From Marinomonas sp. UCMA 3892 (GTDB taxonomy: Bacteria > Pseudomonadota > Gammaproteobacteria > Pseudomonadales > Marinomonadaceae), in NCBI RefSeq assembly GCF_012726345.1, contig NZ_PTXN01000003.1, positions 226,996 through 290,995 on the forward strand: a stretch of 64,000 nucleotides of DNA, read 5' to 3'. A program made the position numbers and the translations under genes. This document shows, piece after piece, positions 53,467 to 62,526 of this stretch (position 1 is its first letter; each line of letters opens with the position of its first letter). The notes beneath the pieces were generated by a model. It had not been told where the DNA came from. It worked only from the letters and a program-made list of their open reading frames with translations, and searched no databases.

Positions 53467-53485
53467 GAGAATGACTATCAATTTC
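53467..53485. promoter_or_regulatory. Fur box upstream of the fecB-like gene
   Basis: GAGAATGACTATCAATTTC matches 14 of 19 positions of the Fur consensus and lies 43 bp before the chosen start. Confidence 0.65.
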
Positions 53486-53567
53486 GTTTTTTTGCTTGGC
53501 TCTTATTTAACCGCTCTCGAAGGCTTTATTTCCTATTCCTCTGTGAACTTTCTACCACCTAGCGCCT

Positions 53568-53591
53568 AATGTTTGAAAGACATCAAACATT
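53568..53591. promoter_or_regulatory. Perfect inverted repeat upstream of gabD
   Basis: AATGTTTGA-AAGACA-TCAAACATT, nine-base arms, six-base spacer, 116 bp before gabD. Position and symmetry suggest an operator of the gab operon; the regulator is unknown. Confidence 0.6.
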
Positions 53592-53707
53592 GCATTGATA
53601 GCTTCTCATTTTTCAAACGCTGGCCATTGCCTACTATCGATAAACATTGACAGTGCGGCACTGTGACGCGCACTCACTATCCTCCGTAGCCAAGCCTGGA
53701 GTGTTTT

Positions 53708-55174
53708 ATGACAGCAATACTATCTCAACCTTCTTTACTCAAAAGCCACTCATACATTGGTGGTGAATGGGTAGCAGCTAAATCTGGCAAGACCTTCGCA
53801 ATTACAAACCCAGCGAATGGCGAACACATTATCGATGTTGCGGATTTAGGCGCAGAAGAGACAACGCTTGCCGTTGAAGCTGCCGAAAAAGCGCAAAAAG
53901 AATGGCAAGGTCGCACAGCAAAAGAACGCGCGACACTATTGCGTCGTTGGAACCAACTCATTCTGGACAACCAAGACGACTTAGCGACATTGATGACCTT
54001 GGAGCAAGGCAAACCGTTTGCTGAAGCGAAAGGCGAAGTGGCCTATGGCGCGTCTTTTATTGATTGGTTTGCAGACGAAGCTCGCCGTTTGAATGGTGAC
54101 GTGATTCCAACTTTCGCCAAAGATAAGCGTGTTTTAACCATTAAACAGCCTATTGGTGTGGTCGCTGCCATTACACCATGGAATTTCCCCATTGCTATGA
54201 TAACGCGTAAAGCAGGTCCTGCTCTTGCGGCAGGTTGTGCAATTGTCATCAAGCCTTCTGACGAAACACCTTTGTGTGCGTTGGCATTGGCTGAACTAGC
54301 CCACCAAGCAGGCATTCCTGCGGGCGTTTTGAACGTTGTTGTCGGTAAAGATGCAAAAGCCATTGGTGGCGTATTAACGGGTCATCCAACAGTGCGTAAA
54401 TTGTCTTTCACGGGCTCGACTCCTGTGGGCAAATTGCTGCTTTCTCAGTGCGCGCAAACAGTTAAACGTACTTCAATGGAGCTAGGCGGCAACGCACCTT
54501 TCATCGTATTTGATGATGCCGACCTAGATGCCGCAGTGGAAGGCGCGATTGCATCGAAATACCGTAATGCAGGCCAAACCTGTGTTTGCGCGAACCGAAT
54601 TTTAGTGCAAGAAGGCGTGTACGATATTTTCGCAGAGAAGCTGGCTAAACGTGTTGCCACCTTTAAAACTGGTGATGGTTTCGCTGAAGGCGTCAACATT
54701 GGTCCGTTAATCAATCCAGCGGCGATCAGCAAAGTAGAGCTGCTGGTTGGCGACGCTATAACAAAAGGCGCGAAAGCGCTAATTGGTGGCTCAAAAGCCA
54801 CGGCTGCTGGCGCTCAGTTCTTCGAACCAACCATTTTGACTGGCGTTACCGAAGATATGGACATTTTCTCTAACGAGATCTTTGGCCCAGTTGCTCCGCT
54901 GTTCAAATTTAAAACCGAAGATGAAGCTGTAGCCATGGCAAACAATACCCCATTTGGCTTGGCGTCTTACTTTTATTCCCAAAATATTGCGCGTATCTGG
55001 CGTGTATCTGAAGCCTTGGAATACGGCATGGTTGGCATCAACGAAGGCATTATTTCCAGTGAAGTAGCGCCATTCGGCGGCGTTAAAGAGTCTGGTAGTG
55101 GCCGCGAAGGCTCTCAGTACGGCATTGATGAATATGTTGAAATTAAATACTTGTGCATGGGCGGCTTGGCGTAA
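53708..55174 (+). CDS. gabD: Succinate-semialdehyde dehydrogenase GabD
   Basis: 488 aa aldehyde dehydrogenase. PWNFPIAMITRKAGPALAAG, FTGSTPVGKLL, catalytic Glu in ELGGNAPFIVFDD and catalytic Cys in NAGQTCVCANR are all present; the C-CxC spacing CVC is typical of GabD. It oxidises succinate semialdehyde to succinate with NAD(P). It heads a gabD-gabT operon. Because no 2-oxoglutarate-semialdehyde dehydrogenase is near the hydroxyproline genes 4.4 kb away, it may also serve that pathway (inference). Confidence 0.93.
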   Translation: MTAILSQPSLLKSHSYIGGEWVAAKSGKTFAITNPANGEHIIDVADLGAEETTLAVEAAEKAQKEWQGRTAKERATLLRRWNQLILDNQDDLATLMTLEQGKPFAEAKGEVAYGASFIDWFADEARRLNGDVIPTFAKDKRVLTIKQPIGVVAAITPWNFPIAMITRKAGPALAAGCAIVIKPSDETPLCALALAELAHQAGIPAGVLNVVVGKDAKAIGGVLTGHPTVRKLSFTGSTPVGKLLLSQCAQTVKRTSMELGGNAPFIVFDDADLDAAVEGAIASKYRNAGQTCVCANRILVQEGVYDIFAEKLAKRVATFKTGDGFAEGVNIGPLINPAAISKVELLVGDAITKGAKALIGGSKATAAGAQFFEPTILTGVTEDMDIFSNEIFGPVAPLFKFKTEDEAVAMANNTPFGLASYFYSQNIARIWRVSEALEYGMVGINEGIISSEVAPFGGVKESGSGREGSQYGIDEYVEIKYLCMGGLA

Positions 55175-55214
55175 GGCGCGGCCTTACTCAACCTCTCTTA
55201 TCGTTAACTTTTAG

Positions 55215-55230
55215 GCGGTATGAATACCGC
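55215..55230 (+). other. Short hairpin between gabD and gabT
   Basis: GCGGTA-TGAA-TACCGC, six-base stem with a four-base loop, 36 bp before gabT; could tune gabT expression relative to gabD. Confidence 0.4.
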
Positions 55231-55266
55231 TTCATGTACATAGAGCTTGCTCTAAAGGTGAAAAAA

Positions 55267-56544
55267 ATGAACAACGCAGATCTACAAAAACGCAAAGAAA
55301 TCGCCATCGCTCGTGGCCAAGGCAACATGGCTCCCGTTTACGTTGACCGTGCTGTAAACGCTGAAATCTGGGACGTGGAAGGCAAGCGCCACATCGATTT
55401 CGGTGCGGGTATCGCTGTAGTAAACACAGGTCATAACCATCCAAAAGTAAAAGCTGCGGTTTTAGCTCAAGTAGAGCGATTCACCCATACTTGCGTCATG
55501 GTAAGCCCATACGAGTCGGCAGTGGCTTTGGCAGAAAAATTAAATGCAGCGGCTCCAGGTAATACGCCGAAAAAATCTATCTTCGTTACAACTGGCGCTG
55601 AAGCAGTAGAAAACTGTGTGAAGATTGCCCGTGCTTACACTGGTCGTCCTGGCATTATCGCTTTCAACGGCGGTTTCCACGGCCGAACCAACATGACCAT
55701 GGGTCTGACGGGCAAAGTAAACCCTTATAAAATTGGTTTTGGTCCTTTCCCAAGCGATATTTTCCATATTCCTTATCCAAATGACTACCTTGGCATTACC
55801 GAAGAGCAAGCACTTGCTGATCTTCAGTTACGCTTTACATGTGATATCGAGCCTTCTCGTGTTGCGGCTATTATCATCGAACCAGTGCAAGGCGAGGGTG
55901 GTTTCTACCAAGCATCTGCAAGCTTCCTACAGAAGCTTCGTAAGCTATGTGATGACCATGGCATATTATTGATTCTTGATGAAATCCAGTCTGGTTTTGC
56001 CCGTACAGGCACTATGTTCTGCCATGAACAAGCTGATATTGAAGCAGACCTTATTACCGCAGCAAAAGGTATCGCTGGAGGGTTCCCATTAGCTGCAGTT
56101 GTTGGTAAAGCGAATATTATGGATGCACCAATTCCTGGCGGTTTAGGCGGAACTTATGGTGGTTCTCCTGTTGGTTGCGCTGCAGGTCTTGCGGTTTTTG
56201 AAGCAATAGAAGAAGAGAAACTGTGCGACCGCGCAGTAGAAGTAGGTGCTCACTTCGTTAAGCATTTAACAGAAATGCAAACTGAGTACCCAAGCATTAT
56301 TGGTGATATTCGTAATGCAGGCGCGATGATCGCAGTGGAGTTCGTTCATGATGGCGATGTAAACAAGCCTTACCCAGAGCTTGCGAAAAAACTCTCTGCC
56401 AAAGCCGCTGAAAATGGTTTGGTACTATTATCTTGTGGTATCCGCGGTAACGTTATTCGATTCCTACCAGCTTTGACGATCGAAATGGACATCATCGATG
56501 AAGGTATGGACATCTTCAAACGCTGCTTTAAAGAGCTTGTTTAA
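55267..56544 (+). CDS. gabT: 4-aminobutyrate--2-oxoglutarate transaminase GabT
   Basis: 425 aa from the ATG at 55267 (AAAGGTG upstream), the usual GabT length; the frame is open into the gabD end. Class III PLP aminotransferase: FGAGIAVVNTGHNHPKV, VTTGAEAVENCVKIARAYTGRPG, FHGRTNMTMGLTGK, LILDEIQSGFARTG and the PLP Lys in TAAKGIAGGFPLA. It turns GABA into succinate semialdehyde, the substrate of GabD just upstream. Confidence 0.94.
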   Translation: MNNADLQKRKEIAIARGQGNMAPVYVDRAVNAEIWDVEGKRHIDFGAGIAVVNTGHNHPKVKAAVLAQVERFTHTCVMVSPYESAVALAEKLNAAAPGNTPKKSIFVTTGAEAVENCVKIARAYTGRPGIIAFNGGFHGRTNMTMGLTGKVNPYKIGFGPFPSDIFHIPYPNDYLGITEEQALADLQLRFTCDIEPSRVAAIIIEPVQGEGGFYQASASFLQKLRKLCDDHGILLILDEIQSGFARTGTMFCHEQADIEADLITAAKGIAGGFPLAAVVGKANIMDAPIPGGLGGTYGGSPVGCAAGLAVFEAIEEEKLCDRAVEVGAHFVKHLTEMQTEYPSIIGDIRNAGAMIAVEFVHDGDVNKPYPELAKKLSAKAAENGLVLLSCGIRGNVIRFLPALTIEMDIIDEGMDIFKRCFKELV

Positions 56545-56553
56545 GCTTCTATT

Positions 56554-56651
56554 AGAGCGGCTTTGTTGAGTCGCTTTTTTGGTAAACAAAGCTTCCGCTT
56601 GCAAGAATGATCTTGCTGCAAGCCACTGTGGTGACACGGTGGCTTTTTTTA
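56554..56651 (+). terminator. Two successive terminators after gabT
   Basis: First, AGCGGCT / AGTCGCT stem with TTTTTT at 56554-56582. Second, AAGCCACTGTG / CACGGTGGCTT with one mismatch, GTGA loop and TTTTTTT at 56620-56651. A further stem-loop lies around 56598-56622. Confidence 0.85.
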
Positions 56652-56705
56652 TGCGGACTTTTTTATTTGCAGCGCTGAATGCTGCAGTTGAAAACAACAG
56701 TATTC

Positions 56706-56717
56706 ATTAGATAATCT
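56706..56717. promoter_or_regulatory. ATTAGATAATCT motif, copy 1
   Basis: Exact 12-base copy of the motif at 57007, on the far side of the DUF1127 gene; possible LysR half-site or shared operator. Confidence 0.4.
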
Positions 56718-56723
56718 GAGAAG

Positions 56724-56927
56724 TTACTGAGAATCTTTGGATCGTGTCTCTTCGCGTTCCGTGTAAGGTGGAAGCCCCATATCACGGCGTAAGTAAGCCG
56801 GTAGATGTCGAGTCATAGCCATTTGCCTTCTCATGACGCGTCTGGTTTTTTGTACTTCATATCTATTCTTTAGCCTTTCATAACTTGCTAAAATTTTCTG
56901 ATTCAACCACAACAATAACGTCCACAT
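56724..56927 (-). CDS. DUF1127 family small protein
   Basis: 67 aa from the ATG at 56927, six bases after a perfect AGGAGGT; the longer reading from a GTG at 56933 would leave no spacing. It is basic, with a hydrophobic start (MWTLLLWLNQKILASY) and the DUF1127-type core RRVMRRQMAMTRHLPAYLRRDMGLPPY. Such proteins are usually small RNA-binding or stress-related factors in alpha- and gammaproteobacteria. It is divergent from the LysR gene. Confidence 0.75.
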   Translation of the reverse strand: MWTLLLWLNQKILASYERLKNRYEVQKTRRVMRRQMAMTRHLPAYLRRDMGLPPYTEREETRSKDSQ

Positions 56928-57006
56928 ACTCACACCTCCTGTTGATAATGACTTTATTGTGTCGTCAAATTGAGGTAAAAACGAATGCTATATTTTTACA
57001 GGTTAG

Positions 57007-57018
57007 ATTAGATAATCT
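57007..57018. promoter_or_regulatory. ATTAGATAATCT motif, copy 2
   Basis: Part of the 14-base palindrome AGATTA-GA-TAATCT, 27 bp before the LysR start and 80 bp from the DUF1127 start; likely LysR autoregulatory site. Confidence 0.5.
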
Positions 57019-57044
57019 TATGGATACGATGTTAGGAACGACTT

Positions 57045-57995
57045 ATGAGTAATCGCGTGACGCATTTAAAGGCCGCCCATTATTTTTCGGTAGCAAGCCA
57101 GACCTTGAGCTATACCAAAGCCGCAAAGCAACTGCATGTATCACAGGCGGCGGTGAGCCAGCAGATTCGTTTATTAGAAGAATACCTAGGTGTGCCGCTG
57201 TTTTATCGTTCTGGTCGCGATATGCGCCTAACTAGCCAAGGGCAAGTCCTCGCGGAGCACCTAGAACAAGCGTTTGAGCACATAGGAAAAGGCTTAGAAA
57301 GTGTCAAACTCGAACCCGTTGGCGGAACACTACTCGTCTCTGGCTTACAAAGCTTTGTGTCTTTATGGCTAATGCCACGCTTATGGCGTTTCTCAGACCG
57401 TCAAAAGGACATTACGGTCAAACTTTTTTCATCAGACGAGAGCAGAGACATACATGCAGGCAAAATAGATGTCGGTATCGATGATAATCAGCATCTAACG
57501 GTAGATAGAGCAGATACGGTTAAACGAACACTCATATCATCTGACATCATCCCCGTTTGCTCGCCATCATTAGCCTCAAGAATTGGCTTATTTCAACCGA
57601 CTGATTTATTAAAATGTTGGATGATTCAGGTAGACGATTCTTCCTATCAATGGAAAAAGTGGTTTGAAGAGCAGGCGATTTGCCCCATTCGCAGCAAAAG
57701 TATTCTGTGGGCAGAAGTAAACTCTTGGTATATGGGAATCAGCGCGGTAAAGGCCGGGCATGGCGTCTTTTTATGTCCAAAATTCATGGTTCAAGAAGAA
57801 CTTGATAAGGGAACACTCGTCCAAGCCTATCCAAAAGCGTTAGATACTAAGATTGAGTTTTATGCTTACTACGCCAAAAACTCCCCAAGAAGGGCTCGGA
57901 TTGAAGCCTTTGTGGATTGGATGAAAGAAGAAAGTCTCGGACAGAATAACCAACTAACGAAAACAGAGCCCCATCAGCCACTGCCTTGGCCTTAA
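57045..57995 (+). CDS. LysR family regulator (GcvA-like)
   Basis: 316 aa. The N-terminus HYFSVASQTLSYTKAAKQLHVSQAAVSQQIRLLEEYLGVPLF (in parts) has the GcvA-type AAVSQQIRxLE helix. The effector domain starts with GGTLLVSGLQSFVSLWLMPRLWRF. AGGA lies eight bases before the ATG. It is divergent from the DUF1127 gene. GcvA-like regulators often control amino-acid genes; gabDT lies just beyond, but no site links them clearly. Confidence 0.87.
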   Translation: MSNRVTHLKAAHYFSVASQTLSYTKAAKQLHVSQAAVSQQIRLLEEYLGVPLFYRSGRDMRLTSQGQVLAEHLEQAFEHIGKGLESVKLEPVGGTLLVSGLQSFVSLWLMPRLWRFSDRQKDITVKLFSSDESRDIHAGKIDVGIDDNQHLTVDRADTVKRTLISSDIIPVCSPSLASRIGLFQPTDLLKCWMIQVDDSSYQWKKWFEEQAICPIRSKSILWAEVNSWYMGISAVKAGHGVFLCPKFMVQEELDKGTLVQAYPKALDTKIEFYAYYAKNSPRRARIEAFVDWMKEESLGQNNQLTKTEPHQPLPWP

Positions 57996-58048
57996 AAAAA
58001 GGCGTTTCCAGAGGACCAGAAAAGCCTTATAAAGGTAAATTATGTCTT

Positions 58049-59497
58049 TTATTGAACATCCATAAAATTCTGTACCTTTTGACCTGCAAATAAATGATCG
58101 ACTATAGCCACAATCCGAGCAATTAATCCTTCGTTATCACAAAGTGGGGCAGGAAAAATATCGTTCCTTTGAAGTAGGGCAACAATTAAGTTCCTAGTGT
58201 TATCTCGATAACGGCAAACTAATGCAAATAACACAGCTTCAAGTGGATCATTGATACTTTGTTGATTCTGCTCAGCATCACAAAGAAAGGCTATCCAGCC
58301 AGCAATACCAAGTTCGATAGCGGGAGCGGCAAGAGACTTTTCCTGCAACTCAGTCAAAACACTCAACCAACGTTGTGGTAATTTTTGACTGCCATCCATC
58401 GCAATTTGTTTAAGCTGATGTTGTAAGCTGTCGTTTTCAAAGCGCGCTAACAGCTTTTGGCAATATTTGTCTAATTCTGTTTGGCTAAAACTCGGTAATG
58501 TCGGAGCCACTTCTCGCATCATATAGCACTCAAGAAAAGCACGAATATCCTTGTCTTGCATGGCGTCTGCGACTGTTTTAAAGCCAGCAATGGGTCCCAA
58601 GTAAGCCAATAGTGAATGACTACCATTGAGCATTCGCAGCTTCATCATTTCGTAACTGGATACGTCATCCACCATCTGAACACCAGAAGACTCCCACTGC
58701 GGGCGCCCTGCAGGGAAATTATCTTCTACTACCCATTGGCTAAATTGCTCGCACTTCACCACGGTAGGCTCACTGATACCAGTGTCCATTTTGATCATAG
58801 CAAGGTCTTGCTCAGACACAGCAGGAACGATGCGATCTACCATGGAATTAGGAAACGCAACGTTTTGCTCAATCCATTGGGCGAACTCATCATCCTGTGA
58901 TTTGGCTAACGCTACAACCGCGCCTTTCGCTCGAATACCGTTATGAGGCATATTGTCACAAGACAAAACAGTGAAGGCAGCTATGCCTGTCGCACGTCGG
59001 TGTTTCAGTGCTTCAACAATCAGACCTAACGCTGTTTTAGGTTGAGATGGATGCGCTATATCATGCCCAATTTCAGGAGCTTCAAGTAATAGCTCTCCGG
59101 AAGACGGCGCTAAGTAATAGCCTTTTTCCGTAATTGTTAGAGTGACTATCTTGGTCGCTGGAGCGCTCATTTGCTTGAGTAGCGCAGCTCTTCCTGCATC
59201 GGAGCCACAGAAAAACGTATTCTTAATCGCTTTAATTTCTCTTAGATTAGCGTTGCTCGTATCCGCATATTCCACCACATGATAACGATGCTTTGCAGCT
59301 TGCATCTGTTCAACCAGTTTGTAATTAGAACGGATATTCGCACTGGCAATCATCCAATCACCGCCATGCTTTGCAAGAGTCTGCTCTAAATACACTGCTT
59401 GATGAGCTCGATGAAAAGCACCTAGACCAATGTGAACTATGCCTACATCATGCTGACTTGGTTCAATTTGGCTATCTATACGTTGAATTTTTATCAT
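58049..59497 (-). CDS. Mannitol dehydrogenase family protein, fructuronate reductase-like
   Basis: 482 aa long-chain polyol-specific dehydrogenase. The NAD-binding start VGIVHIGLGAFHRAHQAVYLE, TVLSCDNMPHNG, and the catalytic K-x4-N-x2-H in KLRMLNGSHSLLAYLG identify the UxuB/UxaB/MtlD family. Its place in an operon with an RspB-like dehydrogenase and a TRAP transporter favours D-fructuronate reductase (D-mannonate 5-dehydrogenase) over mannitol dehydrogenase. It is the last gene of the leftward operon; a 143-bp gap separates it from the LDH2-type gene. Confidence 0.85.
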   Translation of the reverse strand: MIKIQRIDSQIEPSQHDVGIVHIGLGAFHRAHQAVYLEQTLAKHGGDWMIASANIRSNYKLVEQMQAAKHRYHVVEYADTSNANLREIKAIKNTFFCGSDAGRAALLKQMSAPATKIVTLTITEKGYYLAPSSGELLLEAPEIGHDIAHPSQPKTALGLIVEALKHRRATGIAAFTVLSCDNMPHNGIRAKGAVVALAKSQDDEFAQWIEQNVAFPNSMVDRIVPAVSEQDLAMIKMDTGISEPTVVKCEQFSQWVVEDNFPAGRPQWESSGVQMVDDVSSYEMMKLRMLNGSHSLLAYLGPIAGFKTVADAMQDKDIRAFLECYMMREVAPTLPSFSQTELDKYCQKLLARFENDSLQHQLKQIAMDGSQKLPQRWLSVLTELQEKSLAAPAIELGIAGWIAFLCDAEQNQQSINDPLEAVLFALVCRYRDNTRNLIVALLQRNDIFPAPLCDNEGLIARIVAIVDHLFAGQKVQNFMDVQ

Positions 59498-59640
59498 AAT
59501 TCCATCCCAAACTAGCCTATTGATATAAAAGCTATATTGCCGTTACTGCTTTTTTTGTTACTGGTAATTCACAACGGCCTGCAGCATAAAGCAAACAGGC
59601 GTCATCAAGGGTGTTGCTAAATTAATATCGCGGGGGATTT

Positions 59641-60690
59641 TTAGATCGATTTAGGGAACTCAATTCCTGCAGCTTCGGCTGATTGCTTGAGACGGTCTAA
59701 CGTTTCATCATTTAATCGGATTCCTTGAGTTTTTGACTGCTTAGCACAAGAAAGCCCAAATTCTCCTGGTACTCGAACAGGTTTACCTTCTTCTCTTGGA
59801 CGAGAAGCTAAACATAGCTCAGTCAATTTATCCATTTGCTCTTTAAAGGCTTCTAAGCCTGCAAAAGCTTCTGGATCAATCAATTGAATATAAACATTAC
59901 CGCCCCATCTCGAAACATCATCTGCTCGGCCATGGCCAGACAGTCCTTGCGTGAGCATTTCGACCATCATGCTAAAGCAGTAACCTCTATGACCATAATC
60001 AGTGCCACCAATAGGAAGGATTGCGCCACCATCATTAATGACTGTGGCATCCGTTGTTTCATTCCCATTCTTATCTTGCAGCATTGGGTATGGCATCGGT
60101 AAGCCAGTATTTAAATGCTCTCTGACTTTCGAGAAGGTACAAATAGAAGTGACTGTATCAATGATCACAGGGTCGCCATTGGTTGGATAACCAATGGCCC
60201 AAGGGTTAGGGGTCAAAACTGGATCAATACCCCCAAACGGAGCGACAAGTTTACCTGCTGGATCAGATGTAGAAACAATACAAATTAAGTTCTTATCAGT
60301 GGCTAATTTAACGTAAGTAGATAGGCAGCCAATATGATGTGCTCGATTAATGGATGCTGTGACGACGCCATGTTCTTTTACTCGTGAAAACGCCTCATCC
60401 ATAGCCTTATTCATCATCCAGATTCCTGGAAGATACTGTGCATTCCATACAAATGTCGACCCGGTATCATTAACGATTACAACATCATCTGCTTCTTGCA
60501 TTTTTCCTGCTTGTAACTCCGGAATATAGTACGGAATTAAAGACAAACCATGCGTAGTAAAACCTAACTCATCACTTTGAATTAATAACTCTGCAGTGAT
60601 ACTTGCCCTATCATCAGGCATTCCATATTGACTTAATAATTTGGTTCCTAATGATTTTAATTCGTCACGGTTAAAATAAGTAAATTTCAT
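59641..60690 (-). CDS. LDH2/MDH2 family NAD(P)-dependent dehydrogenase
   Basis: 349 aa of the malate/L-lactate dehydrogenase (YlbC/ComC/DpkA) family, which has a fold unlike Rossmann dehydrogenases. Signatures include LLIQSDELGFTTHGLSLIPYYI, NRAHHIGCLSTYVKLA (catalytic His), GGIDPVLTPNPWAIGYPT, IDTVTS and GHRGYCFSMMVEMLTQGLSG. Substrates in the family range from malate and ureidoglycolate to cyclic imino acids and sugar acids. GGAG upstream of the ATG overlaps the dctM end. In this operon a 2-keto/hydroxy sugar-acid step is likely, but the exact reaction is open. Confidence 0.83.
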   Translation of the reverse strand: MKFTYFNRDELKSLGTKLLSQYGMPDDRASITAELLIQSDELGFTTHGLSLIPYYIPELQAGKMQEADDVVIVNDTGSTFVWNAQYLPGIWMMNKAMDEAFSRVKEHGVVTASINRAHHIGCLSTYVKLATDKNLICIVSTSDPAGKLVAPFGGIDPVLTPNPWAIGYPTNGDPVIIDTVTSICTFSKVREHLNTGLPMPYPMLQDKNGNETTDATVINDGGAILPIGGTDYGHRGYCFSMMVEMLTQGLSGHGRADDVSRWGGNVYIQLIDPEAFAGLEAFKEQMDKLTELCLASRPREEGKPVRVPGEFGLSCAKQSKTQGIRLNDETLDRLKQSAEAAGIEFPKSI

Positions 60691-60693
60691 TTT

Positions 60694-61974
60694 TTACTCC
60701 ATTAAAGTAGAAGGTAGTATCAGAGAAATATCTGGAAATATAATTAATAAGATTAAAAATAATACGAAGGTTAAAATAAATGGTATTGATGACTTAAAAA
60801 AATCTTCTGTTTTACAGTTCAGTAGACTACAAACGGTAAACATACAAATTCCAACTGGCGGCGTATTTGCCCCAATTAGAATGGTTGTCGTCATCACTAT
60901 TCCAATGTGTACCGGGTCATAACCAATTGAGGTTAATACAGGTAAAATGATCGGAGTTAATAGCAGAATACATACAGATCCATCTAAGATCATTCCGAAA
61001 ATCAATACAAGCAGTAAACAAAGAATGAGAATCAAATATTGATTATCCGTAACACTTGAGATGAAATCACCAGCCTCTACAGGTAGCTGCTCTAATATTA
61101 TGGCGTACCCTAGTGCTCCAGCAGCCATTATCAAAAACATCACCATACCTAAGTCTACAGCAGAGTTTTTTAACGCTTTCTTCAAGCCATTAAAAGATAA
61201 CTCTTTGTAAACCCATCGTCCTACAATTAATGCATAAACGACAACAAAAGCGCCCGCTTCACTAGGTGTGAAGAGGCCAAGTCGAATAACAAATAGCAAA
61301 AAAACAGGAAACAGAAGCGCCCAAATATTTATCCTTGCACTGTGAGATACTTTTTTAAACTTAGGTAATCCAGGTAGTTCAGGCTGTATTTTATAGTGTT
61401 TTGCTATCCACCAACTTAATAGCATCTGCATAACAGTGAGCAGTAAACCGGGCACGATACCGGCTAAAAATAACTTGCCTATTGATACGTTTCCTACAAA
61501 CCCAAACAATATCAAACTGATGCTGGGGGGAAATAACCCAGTTATCAAAGAGCTGTATGCAATCACATTGGCAGAATAAGGAACCGGGTAGCCTTTACGC
61601 TCCATCTCGGGGCCAATCAATCGACTTTGCATGGATGCATCAGCCACAGCGGAACCAGAAACACCACCAAGAATTGCGCTCATAAAAATAGATATCTGCG
61701 CTAAGCCACCAGCCATCCAACCAACAATATATTTAGTGAAATGAAACAAGCGAGCAGCAATACCTGTTTCATTCATAATGTTCCCAACGAGAATAAATAA
61801 AGGCACAGCAAGTAAGGCAAAATTCTGTGTTGGCGATGCTATTTTTTGATAAAAAATAGTAAATGGTAACTCACCAATAAAATGAAAATATATTGCTGAC
61901 GATATTAAAATTGAAAAAGATACAGGCATGCCTATAAAAATCAAGATAAAGAACACTATAGTTAATGTTAACAT
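60694..61974 (-). CDS. dctM: TRAP transporter large permease DctM
   Basis: 426 aa, 12-13 membrane segments, TRAP-T large subunit. FFILIFIGMPVSFSILISS, FALLAVPLFILVGNIMNETGIA, LGGVSGSAVADASMQS and GANTPPVGICMF are family signatures. With DctQ and DctP it imports an organic or sugar acid using sodium. It is A/T-rich compared with the genes further left. Its start is one base after the dctQ stop. Confidence 0.93.
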   Translation of the reverse strand: MLTLTIVFFILIFIGMPVSFSILISSAIYFHFIGELPFTIFYQKIASPTQNFALLAVPLFILVGNIMNETGIAARLFHFTKYIVGWMAGGLAQISIFMSAILGGVSGSAVADASMQSRLIGPEMERKGYPVPYSANVIAYSSLITGLFPPSISLILFGFVGNVSIGKLFLAGIVPGLLLTVMQMLLSWWIAKHYKIQPELPGLPKFKKVSHSARINIWALLFPVFLLFVIRLGLFTPSEAGAFVVVYALIVGRWVYKELSFNGLKKALKNSAVDLGMVMFLIMAAGALGYAIILEQLPVEAGDFISSVTDNQYLILILCLLLVLIFGMILDGSVCILLLTPIILPVLTSIGYDPVHIGIVMTTTILIGANTPPVGICMFTVCSLLNCKTEDFFKSSIPFILTFVLFLILLIIFPDISLILPSTLME

Positions 61975-61975
61975 T

Positions 61976-62476
61976 CTATACCTCTACCTTTTCTTTTTTT
62001 GATTTATAGCATCCTAATTTTATTATACAGGTTTCCATGTGAGCGATAATTGTAATAGACATTAGGAACATAGAGAGAGGAATGACCGGCATAATATATC
62101 GATATGGAATACCGGTCGCATTGAACATTCTAAATTTATAAACATGAATTAATTCTACGCCTTTGGTGATAGAAAAAATGGTAAAACCCAACATAAGTAT
62201 CAGAACAAATAACTGAAATATGTTTTTAGTCTTTTCATTTAATTTTTCAACAAAGTATGTGATGCCTATATGTTTGTGTTTCTTTAGTGTTATATCAACA
62301 CACACAAAACAAACAACCATAAAAAGTATTTTAGCAATTTCAACAGACCAAATTATCGGGTAACCCATGCTTCGTGCTATCGCAGCGGAAAACACGAGTA
62401 TAACGATTAATGACAAAATAATTTGAGATAAAATCACTTCTATATGATATATAGAGCGACTGATTTTATTAAACAT
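61976..62476 (-). CDS. dctQ: TRAP transporter small permease DctQ
   Basis: 166 aa with four membrane segments (about residues 12-32, 44-62, 86-105, 128-148). The W-S-V-E-I-A-K motif after the second segment start (YPIIWSVEIAKILFMVVCFV) is typical of DctQ. It sits between dctP and dctM in the order P-Q-M. Confidence 0.9.
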   Translation of the reverse strand: MFNKISRSIYHIEVILSQIILSLIVILVFSAAIARSMGYPIIWSVEIAKILFMVVCFVCVDITLKKHKHIGITYFVEKLNEKTKNIFQLFVLILMLGFTIFSITKGVELIHVYKFRMFNATGIPYRYIMPVIPLSMFLMSITIIAHMETCIIKLGCYKSKKEKVEV

Positions 62477-62526
62477 AAAAAGTCCTTAAAGCTAAATTTA
62501 ACAATGGGCTACCTTATTTTGGTATG

